Shown piece after piece: positions 12,522 through 25,005 of a stretch of 40,000 nucleotides of DNA (the first letter of the stretch is position 1; every line of letters starts with the position of its first letter). Below the pieces are notes generated by a model that was not told the DNA's origin, did not search any database, and worked only from the letters and a program-made list of their open reading frames with translations. This DNA is from Glandiceps talaboti (Eukaryota > Hemichordata > Enteropneusta > Spengelidae), in contig NC_135571.1 in assembly GCF_964340395.1 (NCBI RefSeq), positions 7,477,953 through 7,517,952 of the forward strand, written 5' to 3'. The translations under genes and the position numbers were made by a program.

Positions 12522-13281
12522 AAGGACGTACCATGCACGAGCCAAGTTGAACAAAAAATATGGAATATATATACTCTGACAAAGACGACAACGTGTGCTA
12601 CGTCACTAGTTCTGGTGTGTTCGAAATATGAGTCGAAATGTTAAAAATTCAGTGTTGTAGCCAGCCTTTTGAACAATTGGGACATATTGTCCCGAGACTT
12701 TCATTTTTGTGGGTCATCATTAATTTTGGGGGGACATTACAAAAAAAGAGCCAATGGCATTGTAGCACAACTCTACAGTTTTTAAAAGTACTTACCCACA
12801 TGCTGATCCATCCTAGATATTTGTTGAATGATTATGCAGTTGCCTATCCAACTCTGTTGTTATCTATGCAATGTACGCGATCATATGGCTGTTGCTATAG
12901 CCGTGGTCATGTTACTAAACATATTTGCATACAATTTTAGTGTGGGCCATCTATGACCTGTCACTTCCAAAATTGTGGGTCAGGTCCAAAAAATGTGTGC
13001 CAAATGGCCCCAAAAAAACCCTCTGGCTGCAGCACTGAAAATTACCATTACTTCCCCCGACTTTTCTTTGATATCACTGGTGCTGGTAATATTATGTTAT
13101 TCTCCAATATTTATCTTCATTCAGCAGGACAATACGAATGATCTAAGGGTGGTCACTACTCGTCTAGCGACTCGTAGTGACAATGGCCCCTTAGGTCAGT
13201 CGTATTTTCCTTGGCTGAACTATAGACACGCTGTCGATGGCTGAACGAAGAAAAATATTGGGGAATAATATCTAATTATAC
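12522..13281 (+). mobile_element. Interspersed repeat family 1, copy B (interrupted)
   Basis: Matches copy C (29945-30250) and the reverse of copy A across TACCATGCAC-AGCCAAGTT (12528-12547), GTGCTACGTCAC, GAGTC-AAATGTT (about 12630-12642), then after the insertion CCATTACT-CCCGA, GCGACTCGTAGTG, CCCCTTAGGTCA, CTTGGCTGAAC and ATATTGGGGAATAATATC. The inner part (13099-13266) is a foldback. The copy is split by the hAT-like MITE at 12650-13037. Open frames here (12638-12940, 12953-13244) are incidental to repeat sequence. Confidence 0.75.
12650..13037. mobile_element. hAT-like MITE inserted in repeat copy B
   Basis: The left terminus CAGTGTTGTAGCCAG (12650-12664) and the reverse complement of the right terminus, CAGTGCTGCAGCCAG (13023-13037), agree at 13 of 15 positions. 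The element is flanked by AAAATT on both sides (12644-12649 and 13038-13043). Copy C at 30060-30090 lacks the insertion and serves as a related empty site. CAGTG-type ends are typical of hAT elements, whose target duplication is usually 8 bp; only 6 bp match here, so the family call is tentative. At 388 bp with no transposase it is non-autonomous. Confidence 0.7.
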
Positions 13282-14459
13282 TGAATTATAAGCAAGCAAT
13301 TATTATGAATAGACATAACGGTGTGATATGTTTACCGAACATCAACGATATGATTGTTACAATCCTTCTTTAGCCGTCCTACCTGTCAAAATATCCTCGG
13401 GGTATATTTTCAATCAAGTCGAGTGCTAGCTGTTGTCTCGATGCTCACTCTTTTTAAAGCTTGATAGGAAATGTAGCGAATAGTTCACGCTGTCGCTGTT
13501 ATTGTACTGTTTGACGTCACCATAAACATTGGAATATAGATAACGATTATCAGTAATATGGATGTCCTTGAGAACAAGGAGAATATAGAACGCTGATTTC
13601 TTTTTTTTCTTCTAGCAACCAAGGTTAATAGGGATGAATTAATCATTATGTGGGAACTTTTGAAACGTCAATTTCACAAAGTCTAAATAAGATATCGTTA
13701 TCTTCCTATACAATATTGACGAAAATATAAATATGCTACTATTCACAATGTATTATGAAAGATTTGTGACGTCATCCAGAATTGGGGTGTGTGTGTGGGG
13801 GGGGGGTGCAGCTGAAAGGGAGTAATGACGACGGCATAAGATATAACGTTACCCCTCCAACTATATTTTCCTTATTAAGAAAACTTTATTTGTCCATGGA
13901 ATAGGACTATATATTGTTTTATCCCTGAACAGGCACTACCTGGAGGGGCTATTATGTTTGTTTCCATCCGTCCGTGCATTCGACTGTCAGTCCATTTCGT
14001 CCGTCCGTCCGTACATGCACGTGTTCCTTGGATATTGAATACTTACTGTTTATATAAATATTTAAGTCAACATTGAAAGGTGCGAGTGGCATTGAATGTA
14101 AAGAGCGGGTGTCATTGAAAGTAGCATACTTGTTACATTATTGCATAATATGTCTACATAACAACATGCCTTAAATCACGTGTACAGTCGTTTGTGAGAT
14201 GAGATTCATTTAACAGATTACTCTAGTACAAAGCGTTCACGTCAGTTAGCATTTATAAATATTCAGAAAGTATAATGAACGGTCATCATCACACCAGTAT
14301 ATGTATAGTATCGAAAGAGCGACCAGTGACAATTATACTTAAGTGAATATTCATAGAATGCCTAATAACGGAACGCCTTTTACTATACCATCCTTGAATC
14401 GAATCTTAGCTCACGTGTTAAACATGTGACATAACACAACATGGCTCCACTGTATATAT
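13282..14459. other. AT-rich spacer, no gene seen
   Basis: Contains a GT/G run (13786-13806) and short CCGT repeats (13966-14011). No gene is supported. Confidence 0.45.
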
Positions 14460-14815
14460 TTTGTAATATTGTATCATATTGATAACAAATCGGTATTTAT
14501 TTTGGGGATTTTAATTCCTGAAACAACTCTACTATGTTTTTGTGCTACAAAAAACAATATAATACAACATACACTAAATCTTTGAAACTCAAAACATTGC
14601 AAGACGTTTAAAAAATACTTAAGATATTTGTTATTGTATGACAAATCGATATTTTTTTAGAATTTTAATTCACGAAACATCTCTACTATGTTTCTACGCG
14701 TTAAAAGACAATATGAAAAACATGTACTAAATCTTTGTTTGTCACTCAAAAAAAGTGCAAGACGTTTGAAAAAACTTAAAATATTTACAAATTTATTATT
14801 GTACGCCCAATAACA
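14460..14815. repeat. Diverged tandem repeat, period about 157 bp
   Basis: Two units and the start of a third share ordered blocks: ACAAATCG (14485 and 14641), TTTTAATTC-CGAAAC, CTCTACTATGTTT, ACTAAATCTTTG and CAAGACGTTT (14600 and 14758). The spacing is 156-158 bp. Units are AT-rich and clearly diverged, so the duplication is old. No coding frame is conserved between units. Confidence 0.75.
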
Positions 14816-17222
14816 AACTTTTTGCACACAAGTTTAAGGTTTTGAAATTTATCGAATTACACGGATTAGGTATATGCTGTTTCACATTGCTTTTTAAAAG
14901 AGAAAAATGTGATATAGTTGTCTTAAGAATGGCAAATCCAAAATAATTACCCATTTGTCATTTGGCCACTTTAAATCAAGACTACGCGTTGTTTTTTTCC
15001 AATAAGCAATATATTCTCCAATATTTCTGTGGGAGGGCTGTTCTTTTCACCGCCTTTAAAGTATACATCTAAAAATGGCACGTCCTTGGGTAAAACGTGA
15101 GTCGGTGTTTCTTATTTCAAGTGAGAAATGTCTTCATAAAAGACCTTGATATGCCGCCATGTACTTACAATGCTTCATATGGACCCAATCTGTGCACGTT
15201 ATTTCCTGTCAGAGGTATGATCATATACATGTTGGGTAATATCGCTGAAATATGAATAGAGAATTGTAAATAATAAACAAAATGTTATGATCATATCTAG
15301 AAAGAAACATATATTACTTTCTGTGTTATATCCTTACGGATTTAATATGATACTTATAGTCTATTTAAAATGGTGGTTATACTTGTATGATGGTTGTATC
15401 CTTACATTATTTCTGCGAGTTGTAATCTCGGTAAATATGTTATTTATGTTGATATTAACAATAGCAGGAAAGAATATAAGCGAAGCTGGATTATTTTGGA
15501 AAATCTATTGTTAGCTAAATTAAACCAACCCGTAAGCAATACACTCATTCTTATAAACATAACCAAAACGTCAATTAAACAGAAATAGATTTTATGAGTC
15601 CATTACCTGGCCAAGAGTAACCACAATTTCTGCTTATTTTCACACCCTTGTGATTAATGCTATAGCGCATTTGGATGCTTGAGACACACTACACGCCTCT
15701 AGCCAGAATTGCTTAGCATCTGAGAGTATAAGTATTCTACTGTCATTTTTCTTTTTTTGCATGTAGTACTGAAATACTGACATCTTTGAAAAGGCGATGT
15801 GTGTGCTAAGCAGGGAAAGTATTTCTGCATTGTATGTGATTTTTAGTTGAGGACCAACCGGTCATAAGGAAACACATAATAGTGTACATACTTAGGTTCT
15901 AGGTGCACTTCTGTTCAAGCTTTCAAAAAAAAGCAACGAAAGCCGAGCAGAAAAGTAATCATATTATCATAAACAACTTCGATGGCAATTCAGCCTCTCA
16001 TGAGCTTAAAATAAGCACGGAACTGAAGGATATAGTTCATATTATCAAATGTATTTTCAGTAAATCAACTTTAACTTCTCTTCAACGAGTAATTTAATAA
16101 TCTGCCATGGATCCATCAACTGCACATCATAATTACGTTAGGCCTGTCAATCATCTGTAATGCCGACTGCTGGGTCATATCATATTTTTATAAATTCTGT
16201 TTTATTATCACGAAGTTCTTTTCGGAGATCACTGATCAATCATGCCAATATGAAGTCTTTAACCCAAATGCAACTAAGAATCCCATCTAGTAAGATTTGT
16301 AGTTTGTTGTGGATTTAATGAACATTTTACTCACAAGTTCAAAATTAATGGCTGTGTGCATAATTAATGAGCTTACTCTTATTTAGAGTCTGTTGTATTG
16401 ATTTTCGTGTCTGGAAATTCAATAAACCAAGTTCATTAAATTGAAATATATGAATCAATTCATGGCATAAAACCTTGTTGCTGACGAATCGAAAATAGAC
16501 ATGCAGACACACTTTCAGTGATTCAAATTTATCTATAGGTTTCCTATTGTGGAGTGAATATCGATTGAATAAAGCTATAAAGTGCATTCCGTCGTCTCTA
16601 CATTTATCATATTGTTTGAGGATAAACCGTAAATGTACTTGAGAATAGATATATATATATATATGAGGCTAAAAAAAGCAAATAACACTTAACCCCAGCG
16701 TGCTATCAGTGGGGTCGATACTGTTGATTGTCCTGGTAACATATTCCCTCTATTGCTAGGCACTTACAGTTGACTTCTAATTCAATTTATCCAACTTTCC
16801 TTATTGGTATGAGTCAAAAGGCATTCACATTCTTAATTACAATTGCGTACAAATATTGACTACATTGCTTTATCTTGTCACTTTGGTTTGTGTTGTGTAA
16901 AACGTGTTTCTTTTAGGGAGATGTATTTGTAAAGTTATCGTAGAAATATAACAATTCATGAGTATATTTGAAAATTCGATCTGTTTCACATTCATATATT
17001 CGAAAAAAAAGGGAAATGTTATCGTTCATGACATTTCATCTTCTAGTTCTATGTTGTGTGCTATCATCACGTCTGTTTTCACAACTCAAGAATATACATG
17101 TAGTTCTCTCAGGCACAAGATATTAAAAGATGGCTGACATGACCTTTGACATACAATATCGGAGATTGCTGACGCCATTTTGAAATGACAAAACAACCCA
17201 TTTGCATTTGAGAGGAATTCAG
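14816..17222. other. AT-rich spacer, no gene seen
   Basis: Several 60-80 codon frames (15287-15514, 15394-15588, 15903-16097, 16345-16587) are AT-driven and lack splice support. A short (AT)n lies at 16648-16664. Nothing else is supportable. Confidence 0.45.
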
Positions 17223-17504
17223 TTCGAATCTGCTAATGAAAGTTCTGGTGCAGATGAAGCCGACAGAGAGAGAAAAGTGTATATCTTGATTGACTGTCTT
17301 CTTGATCCAACTTTGAAACTTTTCCATGCAATCATGCACATGTATACAATCAGTTTGATCGAATGTGCTAGGCTGCCATACATTTGTGTATATGACACAG
17401 TAGCAATATTTACCGACTTGATTATGCTATACAAACAGAAAGGTGTACGATCAATGAGTTTTAAAACCTGCAGCAGATATGATTTAAAGACCAGTGCGGA
17501 TTAG
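17223..17504 (+). CDS. Possible coding exon, hypothetical protein
   Basis: An acceptor-like GAGGAATTCAG ends at 17222. The frame is then open in phase 0 for 93 codons to a TAG at 17502-17504. The product is protein-like in composition: an acidic/basic start (FESANESSGADEADRERKVY), then a hydrophobic, possibly helical middle (ILIDCLLDPTLKLFHAIM) and a basic C-terminal end. The frame stays open 21 nt upstream of the acceptor, so the boundary is uncertain. No donor, polyadenylation signal or known family is identified. The opposite strand carries a 76-codon and a 71-codon frame, which weakens the call. Confidence 0.28.
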   Translation, partial: FESANESSGADEADRERKVYILIDCLLDPTLKLFHAIMHMYTISLIECARLPYICVYDTVAIFTDLIMLYKQKGVRSMSFKTCSRYDLKTSAD

Positions 17505-18273
17505 TTGTTTGTTTTGTCAGACAACAAATGGATATTTTACGAACTAATTTAAATACAATTATCAGGGAAATAGCAATATAGTTAATTTAAAAATAGACGT
17601 GAAGAATACGTGACATACAAGATCTTATTGTGTAAAATTAAGAGCAGGTAGGATTGACTAGGAATTAAAGCTGGGCTTCAAAAACTGATTCAGAGCAAGA
17701 GTGCAGTAAAACTGAGAGATATTTATAGAATAATACTTCTGCTATATAAGATTTATTTTCAAAATCACAACCTTTTCACGTGACACGAATGATCAAAATG
17801 TGACATCCTGAAGAGCAGGATCATCACTCTCTGACTCAACATCGTGTTCTGTAACATACTTCTAATAACCTCATATGTGGTCGTTGATACGTAGCTTTAA
17901 AAAGGTGTCACATGGGCCTCGTCATAGTCTTCTTAAATAGTAGCACAGTCTCTAGGAGAATACAAATTGACTTCATTTAAATACGATAATATGAAGGTGT
18001 ATGTTTACATTTAGAACAAATAGATAAATCATTTAGATAACAGTAAATGAACATTCTATACACACTACCACCCATGTAGTTAGATTGTACGTAGTCGATA
18101 AAAATAAACACGTACATATTGAAGTTCCTATCAAAACCGCGTTTCCTAATTTGTTTGCTATTATTGAATAACTACAGTTTGACTTCTGTAGAGTAAAATA
18201 GCGGTTATTGCATTTACCATGTCATGGATTAACTCAAGCTCATCAAGTAGTCAGTCTGAACGCATAGAATAAC
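17505..18273. other. AT-rich spacer, no gene seen
   Basis: No supportable feature until the inverted-repeat element that follows. Confidence 0.5.
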
Positions 18274-18653
18274 GCCTAAGGAAAAATAATTGTGTGGTTC
18301 CGATTACGCTCAATTTTAGAATAGGTGGGGTAGGTAGATTTTTTATTTTATTTCTAAGAAAGATTAATGTGTGAGCGTCTAGTTCAGGTGGTTATGTGTT
18401 TCGTTGTTTTCCATGATATGGTCTCTGTGTTATTGGTTTCTTCCCATCAGATGCACAGCCATTACAGACTGGAAGAACAGTTTTCTATCTTCTTTTTAAG
18501 ATAATGGCAGTTTTCGCATCCACTATTTCTCGCAAGACATGACAATTTTCGCGATTTTATTATTTCTTTCTCGAATACGTAAAGAAATGTGAAGGACGGC
18601 AGTGAAAATCTAGGTAGGGTCGGGTAACCGGAACAAAATAATCTTTTTAGGTC
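18274..18653. mobile_element. Terminal-inverted-repeat element, copy 1
   Basis: About 380 bp with imperfect inverted ends of roughly 35 bp: left GCCTAAGGAAAAATAATTGT then GTGGTTCCGATTAC; right GGTAACCGGAAC then AAAATAATCTTTTTAGGTC. It is collinear over its length with copy 2 at 36450-36824, sharing TTCCGATTACGCTCAATTTT, GTGTGAGCGTCTAGTTCAGG and GGGTCGGGTAACCGGAAC. There is no transposase, so it is a non-autonomous DNA element (MITE). The target duplication is not clear. Confidence 0.75.
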
Positions 18654-18969
18654 TAATAATAAATGATTATTTCAGAATAAACACAGTATAGGCCTAATGT
18701 ATTCTTATTTTACTTATTTTGTAACCCATTGACTGCCATGATATGGAGGTAAGAGAATGCTCAAATTAGATAATTGTTTAAACTTAATTGGAATTTGTAA
18801 TTATTATCATAATCATAAACAGACTCACATAGCAGCTACATGTTGGGACTTTTTACGCACGCACTGTGTTAAGGCACATATGTGCACCATTGATAAGAGT
18901 TTAGATAAACACATATCAATTATGTAAAATAAAGAGTATATTTAGTAATGAAAACCTCTATTCACTGAG
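18654..18969. other. AT-rich spacer
   Basis: No feature seen. It ends at a weak acceptor (CTATTCACTGAG) before the next entry. Confidence 0.45.
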
Positions 18970-19245
18970 TCAAAATATTTCTTGGAAGCGAATCCCAAAA
19001 TTTTGCTGGTGTCTCGTCAACATCGCCAGGCAGGGGTGTACTACAGTTTGGGATTCGGTTCAAGAGATTTTTGGACAAAGTATGAGTCCATCAACATTCA
19101 TTCTCGCAAAGAGTATATTGTTCCCGAAATGTATATTTTTATTCTGTGGCAAAGATGGCGTGAAATTAACCTGCTCCGTTCATACTTATTATTTGATGTA
19201 GAATATTATGTTCTCCTCAAGAGCACAGTAAAACAAATCCAGTGA
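18970..19245 (+). CDS. Possible coding exon, hypothetical protein
   Basis: A frame open from 18952 to the TGA at 19243-19245 has no ATG near its start, so it could only be an internal or terminal exon. The acceptor-like CTCTATTCACTGAG ends at 18969. The product is well mixed (for example LEANPKILLVSRQHRQAGVY and later REINLLRSYLLFDVEYYVLL) and has several Trp and Tyr, unlike repeat-derived frames. No family is recognised. It may be a decayed retroelement or gene fragment, or chance. Confidence 0.2.
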   Translation, partial: SKYFLEANPKILLVSRQHRQAGVYYSLGFGSRDFWTKYESINIHSRKEYIVPEMYIFILWQRWREINLLRSYLLFDVEYYVLLKSTVKQIQ

Positions 19246-21828
19246 CTTCTGATTAATGAGAAATGGCATAGGTCTGAATTGAATAGTCTCCTGGGTACAA
19301 GTGTGTGCGCACGAGCATAATATTTGCTTCAGGGAAGTAATGTTATCGATCACTCAGCCTTCTTCAATATTTCTTAGGTTTACTTGTATTGCAAATTATT
19401 CAAATTGCAATAACTACATACCGTATTGATACCTTCAGCTATTCACGAAATTCAAAGGGAGACTTCGAGTGAATGGAAACTCTGTTACGCAAAACATGAG
19501 ATATGGAAACAGGATACATTAATAACTTTATTATTATGAAGTTAAGATGAAGTCGACTAAAGAATAAATCATTAAATTTGATGTCAATGTGAAAAGCACT
19601 TAGCGGACAATCATAGTACATTTTATCTTATGGGCGATAAATTGTACGTCTCCATAGAAACAGTTGAGGATTCATGATTCACGGACAATATGTAATGGTG
19701 TATGTCTCATAATGGTGTCTGTGTTTGGCAAAGATCAAATACTGACGGCACTTCTGTTTATTTGTGATTCCATTTCAGTTCATTTTCTTACTTCCTTGAG
19801 TCTCCATAACTTGGCATAAGTACATATTCATGTTTGTTTACATAGCACTGGTAGTAGAAAAATGTTTAAAAAAACAAATGTGTATGTTAGGAAATAATTA
19901 ATAGGTTATATACTAAACAAACGTAAAACATTCACAAACACAGTGGGGGCCATAAAAACCCTGTTTTTGAAAACAGTAATGGTTAATTATAGTCAAAATC
20001 ATGTCTTTTTAATAAATGGTTAACATGTCTTAGAATATAAAAAAACATATGTTTCGATGAGACAACATCACGATAGATGTATTATAATATAATTTTCCTT
20101 CTCATATTTTAAGTATACATATACCATTTTCATGAAATCAAAGTAATATTTTTCGAATTGACTTTCAAATGTTTGTGTATTGATATTATGTTAAATTTAT
20201 ATGACATATATCGAGTTTTTCGGTATAAATTCAATATCAATAAGAAGTACATAAATAATTGATAGTATTTATTGAATTGATGGTGTTTATTGAATTCATG
20301 ATTTCCATCATGAATTTATAATATCATGCAAGATATGTTTCCAGGTAATTCTTTGAAGAAGGAGAATTCAGCAATCGCACTGTATGCATCGTCGATCAAC
20401 AGTGGATATTCATGATGGCTAGTTTGATAACAAAGTACATTAAAGGTCTTCGTAAGATCTTATCAGGAACGCTCTAACCACAAACCCTGTATATACGAAG
20501 ATGCTATTTATAGATGCGAATCCATTAAAAACAAATAAAATGTATCGTGCCACATATCCTGTTCAGAAAGGTGTGTTAAGACACTAAGAACATGGTTTAT
20601 TTTAAACACACACTGCAAGTATTCCTAAATCTTACACATCTTGTTCTGGATCGTACTTATCGCACACATCTTAAGCTACCCCTTCGTTCATGAAGCTATG
20701 TCCAGACTGTAACGAAATCGGACAGTGATTTGATTTTATAACATTAGAAACGAAAGTTTCCACTAGTCGAAAAAGCTTTTCAAAGTATCACTTAGACTTC
20801 AGGTCACTGGTTGACATCAGTAAAACTGTTAAAAGGGCCACAGCCTTCCACATTGAGAATGTCGACGACGCCAAACCTTCGAACTGATAAGGAGGGGGGG
20901 GGGGACACAAACGCACATACAGAACAAAAAAGAGAAAAAATAGCGTTAACTAGATCCAACAATTTATTGAGGTTCGTAGCTTTATTCCTCTTGTGACCAT
21001 AAATGGTAAATTTCATAAAATCTAAGAGAATAATTCTGAACTCTCGTCGAATAATCTCAATCATAATCATAATGCCAATCTTAGTTTGATAATCGATTTT
21101 ACCATTTGTAGATCTTTCATCGCTTGATTACTATGATGACCAAATTTAAATACTATACCTCAACACTATTTTGAAGTGGTTTCATCTCTCTAATTATATT
21201 ACTTTCCAATTATTGCTTGAAAATACTGATTTCTTTTTTGCAATTTACCCACTCCTATAACCCAGTTTTTTTACTCTGAATGTTTCCTGGCATAACTACA
21301 ATGCTCATTTAAATTACAGTCAATTAGTATTGAATCTATCCAGAAACATAGACACACCTATAATTACATTTCAATGTAATTCAGTTCTTTTGATAATGTC
21401 TGACAAAGATGTTTTTATAGCAGTAACTATACATACAGACAACCACGTTAAAGCGATACATAATTATATAATATACTCAGGCAGACACTATGAACACAAA
21501 ATACATTAATACAACATAACAGATTAAGATTACAAGAATATAATAATACATCACAAGGAAATACCAAGATTAATGAATAATAAAGTCATGGTATTACAAA
21601 GAATATATTTTCAAAACCACTCTCTTCATGACTGTGCCATATTCCTAAAACGCGCAAGACTGTACGTTATTTCGTATGTGGTGAAAGCGAAAGTGACAAC
21701 GATTATGTACCCTTTTAAATTGCGTGTTACTCGTTTATTCAAACAATAATGATACTAATGATTTGACTAAAAAATACAATCGCTATGCATATAAAATAGT
21801 TTACCAACAATATCTTTAATAGATAGAA
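19246..21828. other. AT-rich spacer, no gene seen
   Basis: Overlapping frames at 20804-21070 (-) and 20811-20996 (+) span a G run (20892-20904) and cannot be assigned. The remainder is strongly AT-rich with no supportable feature. Confidence 0.45.
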
Positions 21829-21889
<61 letters not shown>

Positions 21890-22018
21890 CATATATACAT
21901 ATATATTTACGCATATATATATGATTTTATATGTTATATATATATATGATTTTATATATATATAATGCGTGTGTATGTGTATTCGATTGTGTGTGTATGT
22001 GTATATATACACACACAC
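21829..22018. repeat. (AT)n-rich block with TG/CA flank
   Basis: Nearly pure AT from 21829 to about 21965, with repeats of ATATATGATTTTATAT, then alternating GTGTATGTGT and ATATATACACACACAC to 22018. It is able to fold into many alternative hairpins. Confidence 0.93.
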
Positions 22019-22904
22019 TGATAACGATGTTGCTTAGTAACAATGGCCATGTTGATAATTGACGCGACCTATGCGACCTGTAGACAGTATTTAAATACAG
22101 TATGATGCTTCCACAATGTTAAAATGGTAAATAATTCCATTTAGGGATTAATCTTGGCACAAGAGAATGTCTTTATGCATATATATTGGTAATTGATAAT
22201 GTAATACTTTGATTATATTTAGAACATAAAGAGATGTTCTAGACAAGTGTATGGAAATGTGCCTTTGTCGACTGCAATTATGGTTTGACTTTCTACACGT
22301 GTGTCAATCTACTTATTAACCTAATGTACTTAATTCAATCGGACGATTATTACAATTTCGAAGAACATTGCATTAACTTTTCCCCTCACTGTGACTTCCA
22401 AATAGTGTTGTCATTTTTGCTATTTCTATGAATTTAAAACAAAATTGTGAATCGTTACAAAATGTACACTAGCAGGGTTTGTATAATTGCAAATATGGAA
22501 ATTAAGTAATGATGAATATTTGTATAAATACATGGTTAGTTCAATTTAGATATATAGTGGAAATGGATAATGTATTGTTCATGATTCCAAATAACTGTAT
22601 TATACTGCCCTACATCTACAGTCTTTACGACTGTCGTAAATATTTGTTCGTGAAATTAGGAACGTTTTATTTAAAACTAATTTAGATCTAACAAAAAACA
22701 GATCAATTTAATTTGCAGCCAGCAAATACAGTTTTATTAAATATAAATCAATAACATGGGTATCCCATTAAAGATTTTATAATAATTTACTATATGTTTG
22801 CTTTACATTAATGATACATCGTTCTGTTGTGTAGTGCAAGAAGCTGATTATGTGGTAATGTGGAGAGGTCATGTGAGGTGATTAATGCTTAAAGGTATAA
22901 CGTT
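22019..22904. other. AT-rich spacer, no gene seen
   Basis: An X-box-like GTTGCTTAGTAAC lies at 22029-22041. Nothing else is supportable. Confidence 0.45.
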
Positions 22905-23110
22905 CTGCTCTACTGGGGGCATATACTTATGGTTCTAGCTCGTTGTCCCCCGGTTTTTGCTCTAAGGCCTGTTGCTTAAGATCGATTAAACTGAGGGGGG
23001 CAAAAGGCTGGCGGGTAATTACATCAGCCAGCGGCCCAGGAGGCAACAATCCTGGGGGGAAATGGCCGGGGAGGGGGGCAAAATGACGCGTATGTGGGCA
23101 ATAGGATGGC
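22905..23110. other. G-rich, GC-high island of unknown nature
   Basis: About 200 bp that is much richer in G and C than the surrounding AT-rich DNA. It holds five or more runs of four to six Gs and recurring modules such as GGGGGGCAAAA (twice, near 22996 and 23075) and GGGGAAATGGCCGGGG. There is no long open frame and no recognised RNA. The internal repetition and sharp edges suggest an inserted element; the G runs could form quadruplexes on the + strand. Confidence 0.6.
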
Positions 23111-23451
23111 CTAACATTTAGGTCGATTACATTAAGAATATCTAAATAAAATGCTATGTTCTAAATATTTGCTTATTGGTTTCTTTCTTATTAATTTTGC
23201 TTATCAAACTATCATTGCAATATTCTTGGTTGACATTGAGTGATGATGAAATCGATCGACCGATGATTAATCTATGATACCTATAACACGATAGTCTTAT
23301 ATTTCCTGTGTAAACAGGGATCACCGTTACTTGAAATAATTTTGAATGTGAAAAAAGTCATCTAAAGTCAATAATTGGGGTCGATATGATAATAAATGGT
23401 AGAGTGAAACTTTGAATCGCGATCAGCTAAATTACAGTTAAACACAGTGAA

Positions 23452-23452
<1 letters not shown>

Positions 23453-23482
<30 letters not shown>

Positions 23483-23591
23483 CATGCATACATACATACA
23501 TACATACATACATACATACATACACTCATGCCTACCTACCTACATACATACATACATACATACATACATACATACATACATACATACATAC
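23453..23591. repeat. (CATA)n microsatellite
   Basis: Two CATA blocks separated by a short variant segment (CTCATGCC then CTAC repeats, 23524-23543). Confidence 0.97.
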
Positions 23592-24840
23592 TTTGAAATA
23601 TTTGATTGATAAAATGCAGTACAATACATGAAAGAATGAATACGTCACAACATTTTTATCCTTATTTCATTACTTTTATATTAGCAACCCATAACAATCT
23701 ATTTTGGCTGTTAAGGTGAAGGATATTGAAATTTGTATCGTGTTTTCGTTTCCTATAGTCTTTTATGATATCGTATAACCATTAAATTTTGGTGTTTTCC
23801 TATTCAAATTCCATGTATTAAAACCTTTCCCATGCGATTCGTCGTTAAGCTTTCCCATAAACATTCCCATGTGTTACATGTGAAACATTTCCCAGGCGAT
23901 TTCCTTAAAATGGGTTTTTAAGGTGCCACATTAAATTAAATTGGTACCCAGTATTTTAATCTAAATGTTTATGTTTTCATTTCGTTTTGAAGTGTCACTT
24001 TTCAGACATCAACTCATAGCGTATAGCTTTACGAGTTAGGATTTGGGATTTTGCTTTAAAGCTTCCTTTATGCTTTGTAAAAAGCTGCACTATTTGTAAC
24101 TGGGGTATTATATTTTAGATCAGCCAACCAAGAATATATTCACCGCAAATTGTTAAAATACTAATTAGATATTGTACATGCCAAATAATGATCGAGTTTT
24201 ATATTACAATAAATAGTATAGTAATAAGTTGGAAGAATAATTCATTGGGATGATATTTTTGGGTGCGGACACAAAAATAAATTTGATTGGATTAATTGCA
24301 CCAAATGTACTGCTACACAAATACGTTTACCAACAGATGATTCAATACGATATATGATTAACTTATTATATCTAACAGATAAGGGTGTTGTTTTTTAATA
24401 ATCTCAGTTCCAGCTAGTACATCGTTAATATCAGCAATCAATTTTTGTACCCAATACTATTAATTTATAATGTTTCTCATCTAGTTCCTCGTAAAAGGAA
24501 TACATAGTGACAATTATTAGGACTGCGAGACAAAAAATGTCTTTAACTGATATATAGAACATTTAGACCTTCACATTTACCCATGTTTTACGAGTTAGAG
24601 TTTGTTTCTTTTCCGCCTTATTTCGTGTTACTTTAGTTTGTGTTTGAATTATCTGGATGTTTTTCAGTAGTGGTGGTTTGATAGTCACTTAAATCAGCAT
24701 TAAACTCCAAGACGTTATTACCAAGTTCAGGGCGTTATTACCACATCCAAGACGTCATTATCATCTTAACATATGATGTAAATATATATGTAAGTGGAAT
24801 TGTGGTTATGTCTATATACCCCGACATATAAGGTCAAACC
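23592..24840. other. AT-rich spacer, no gene seen
   Basis: Contains three loose copies of a CCAAGACGTTATTACC-like word at 24706-24766 (period about 22 bp) and several TTTCCCATG/TTTCCCAGG words at 23826-23895. No gene is seen. Confidence 0.45.
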
Positions 24841-25005
24841 ATGCACCATGTACATGAACGTTTGACCGATGATTTGCCTTCAAAGGTACATCCACGATAC
24901 AATGTAATGTCGATGCTCGAACCTTATCGATATTGCTTGGAGGTGTTGACACATAAAAGAATACCCAGAAGGCATTTACTACAAAAGTCATTAGAAAAAA
25001 ACTAA
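24841..25005 (+). CDS. Hypothetical 54-codon frame, unproven
   Basis: ATG at 24841 to TAA at 25003-25005. The product is basic and protein-like (MHHVHERLTDDLPSKVHPRY and a C-terminal HKRIPRRHLLQKSLEKN). No family is recognised and no splice or promoter evidence is seen. The minus strand is also open over 24812-25045 (77 codons, hydrophobic N-terminal half), so either strand, or neither, could be real. Confidence 0.15.
   Translation: MHHVHERLTDDLPSKVHPRYNVMSMLEPYRYCLEVLTHKRIPRRHLLQKSLEKN

Noticed and set aside
12638-13244. 100- and 89-codon frames
   Set aside because: They lie within or across the hAT-like MITE and the interrupted family 1 repeat.
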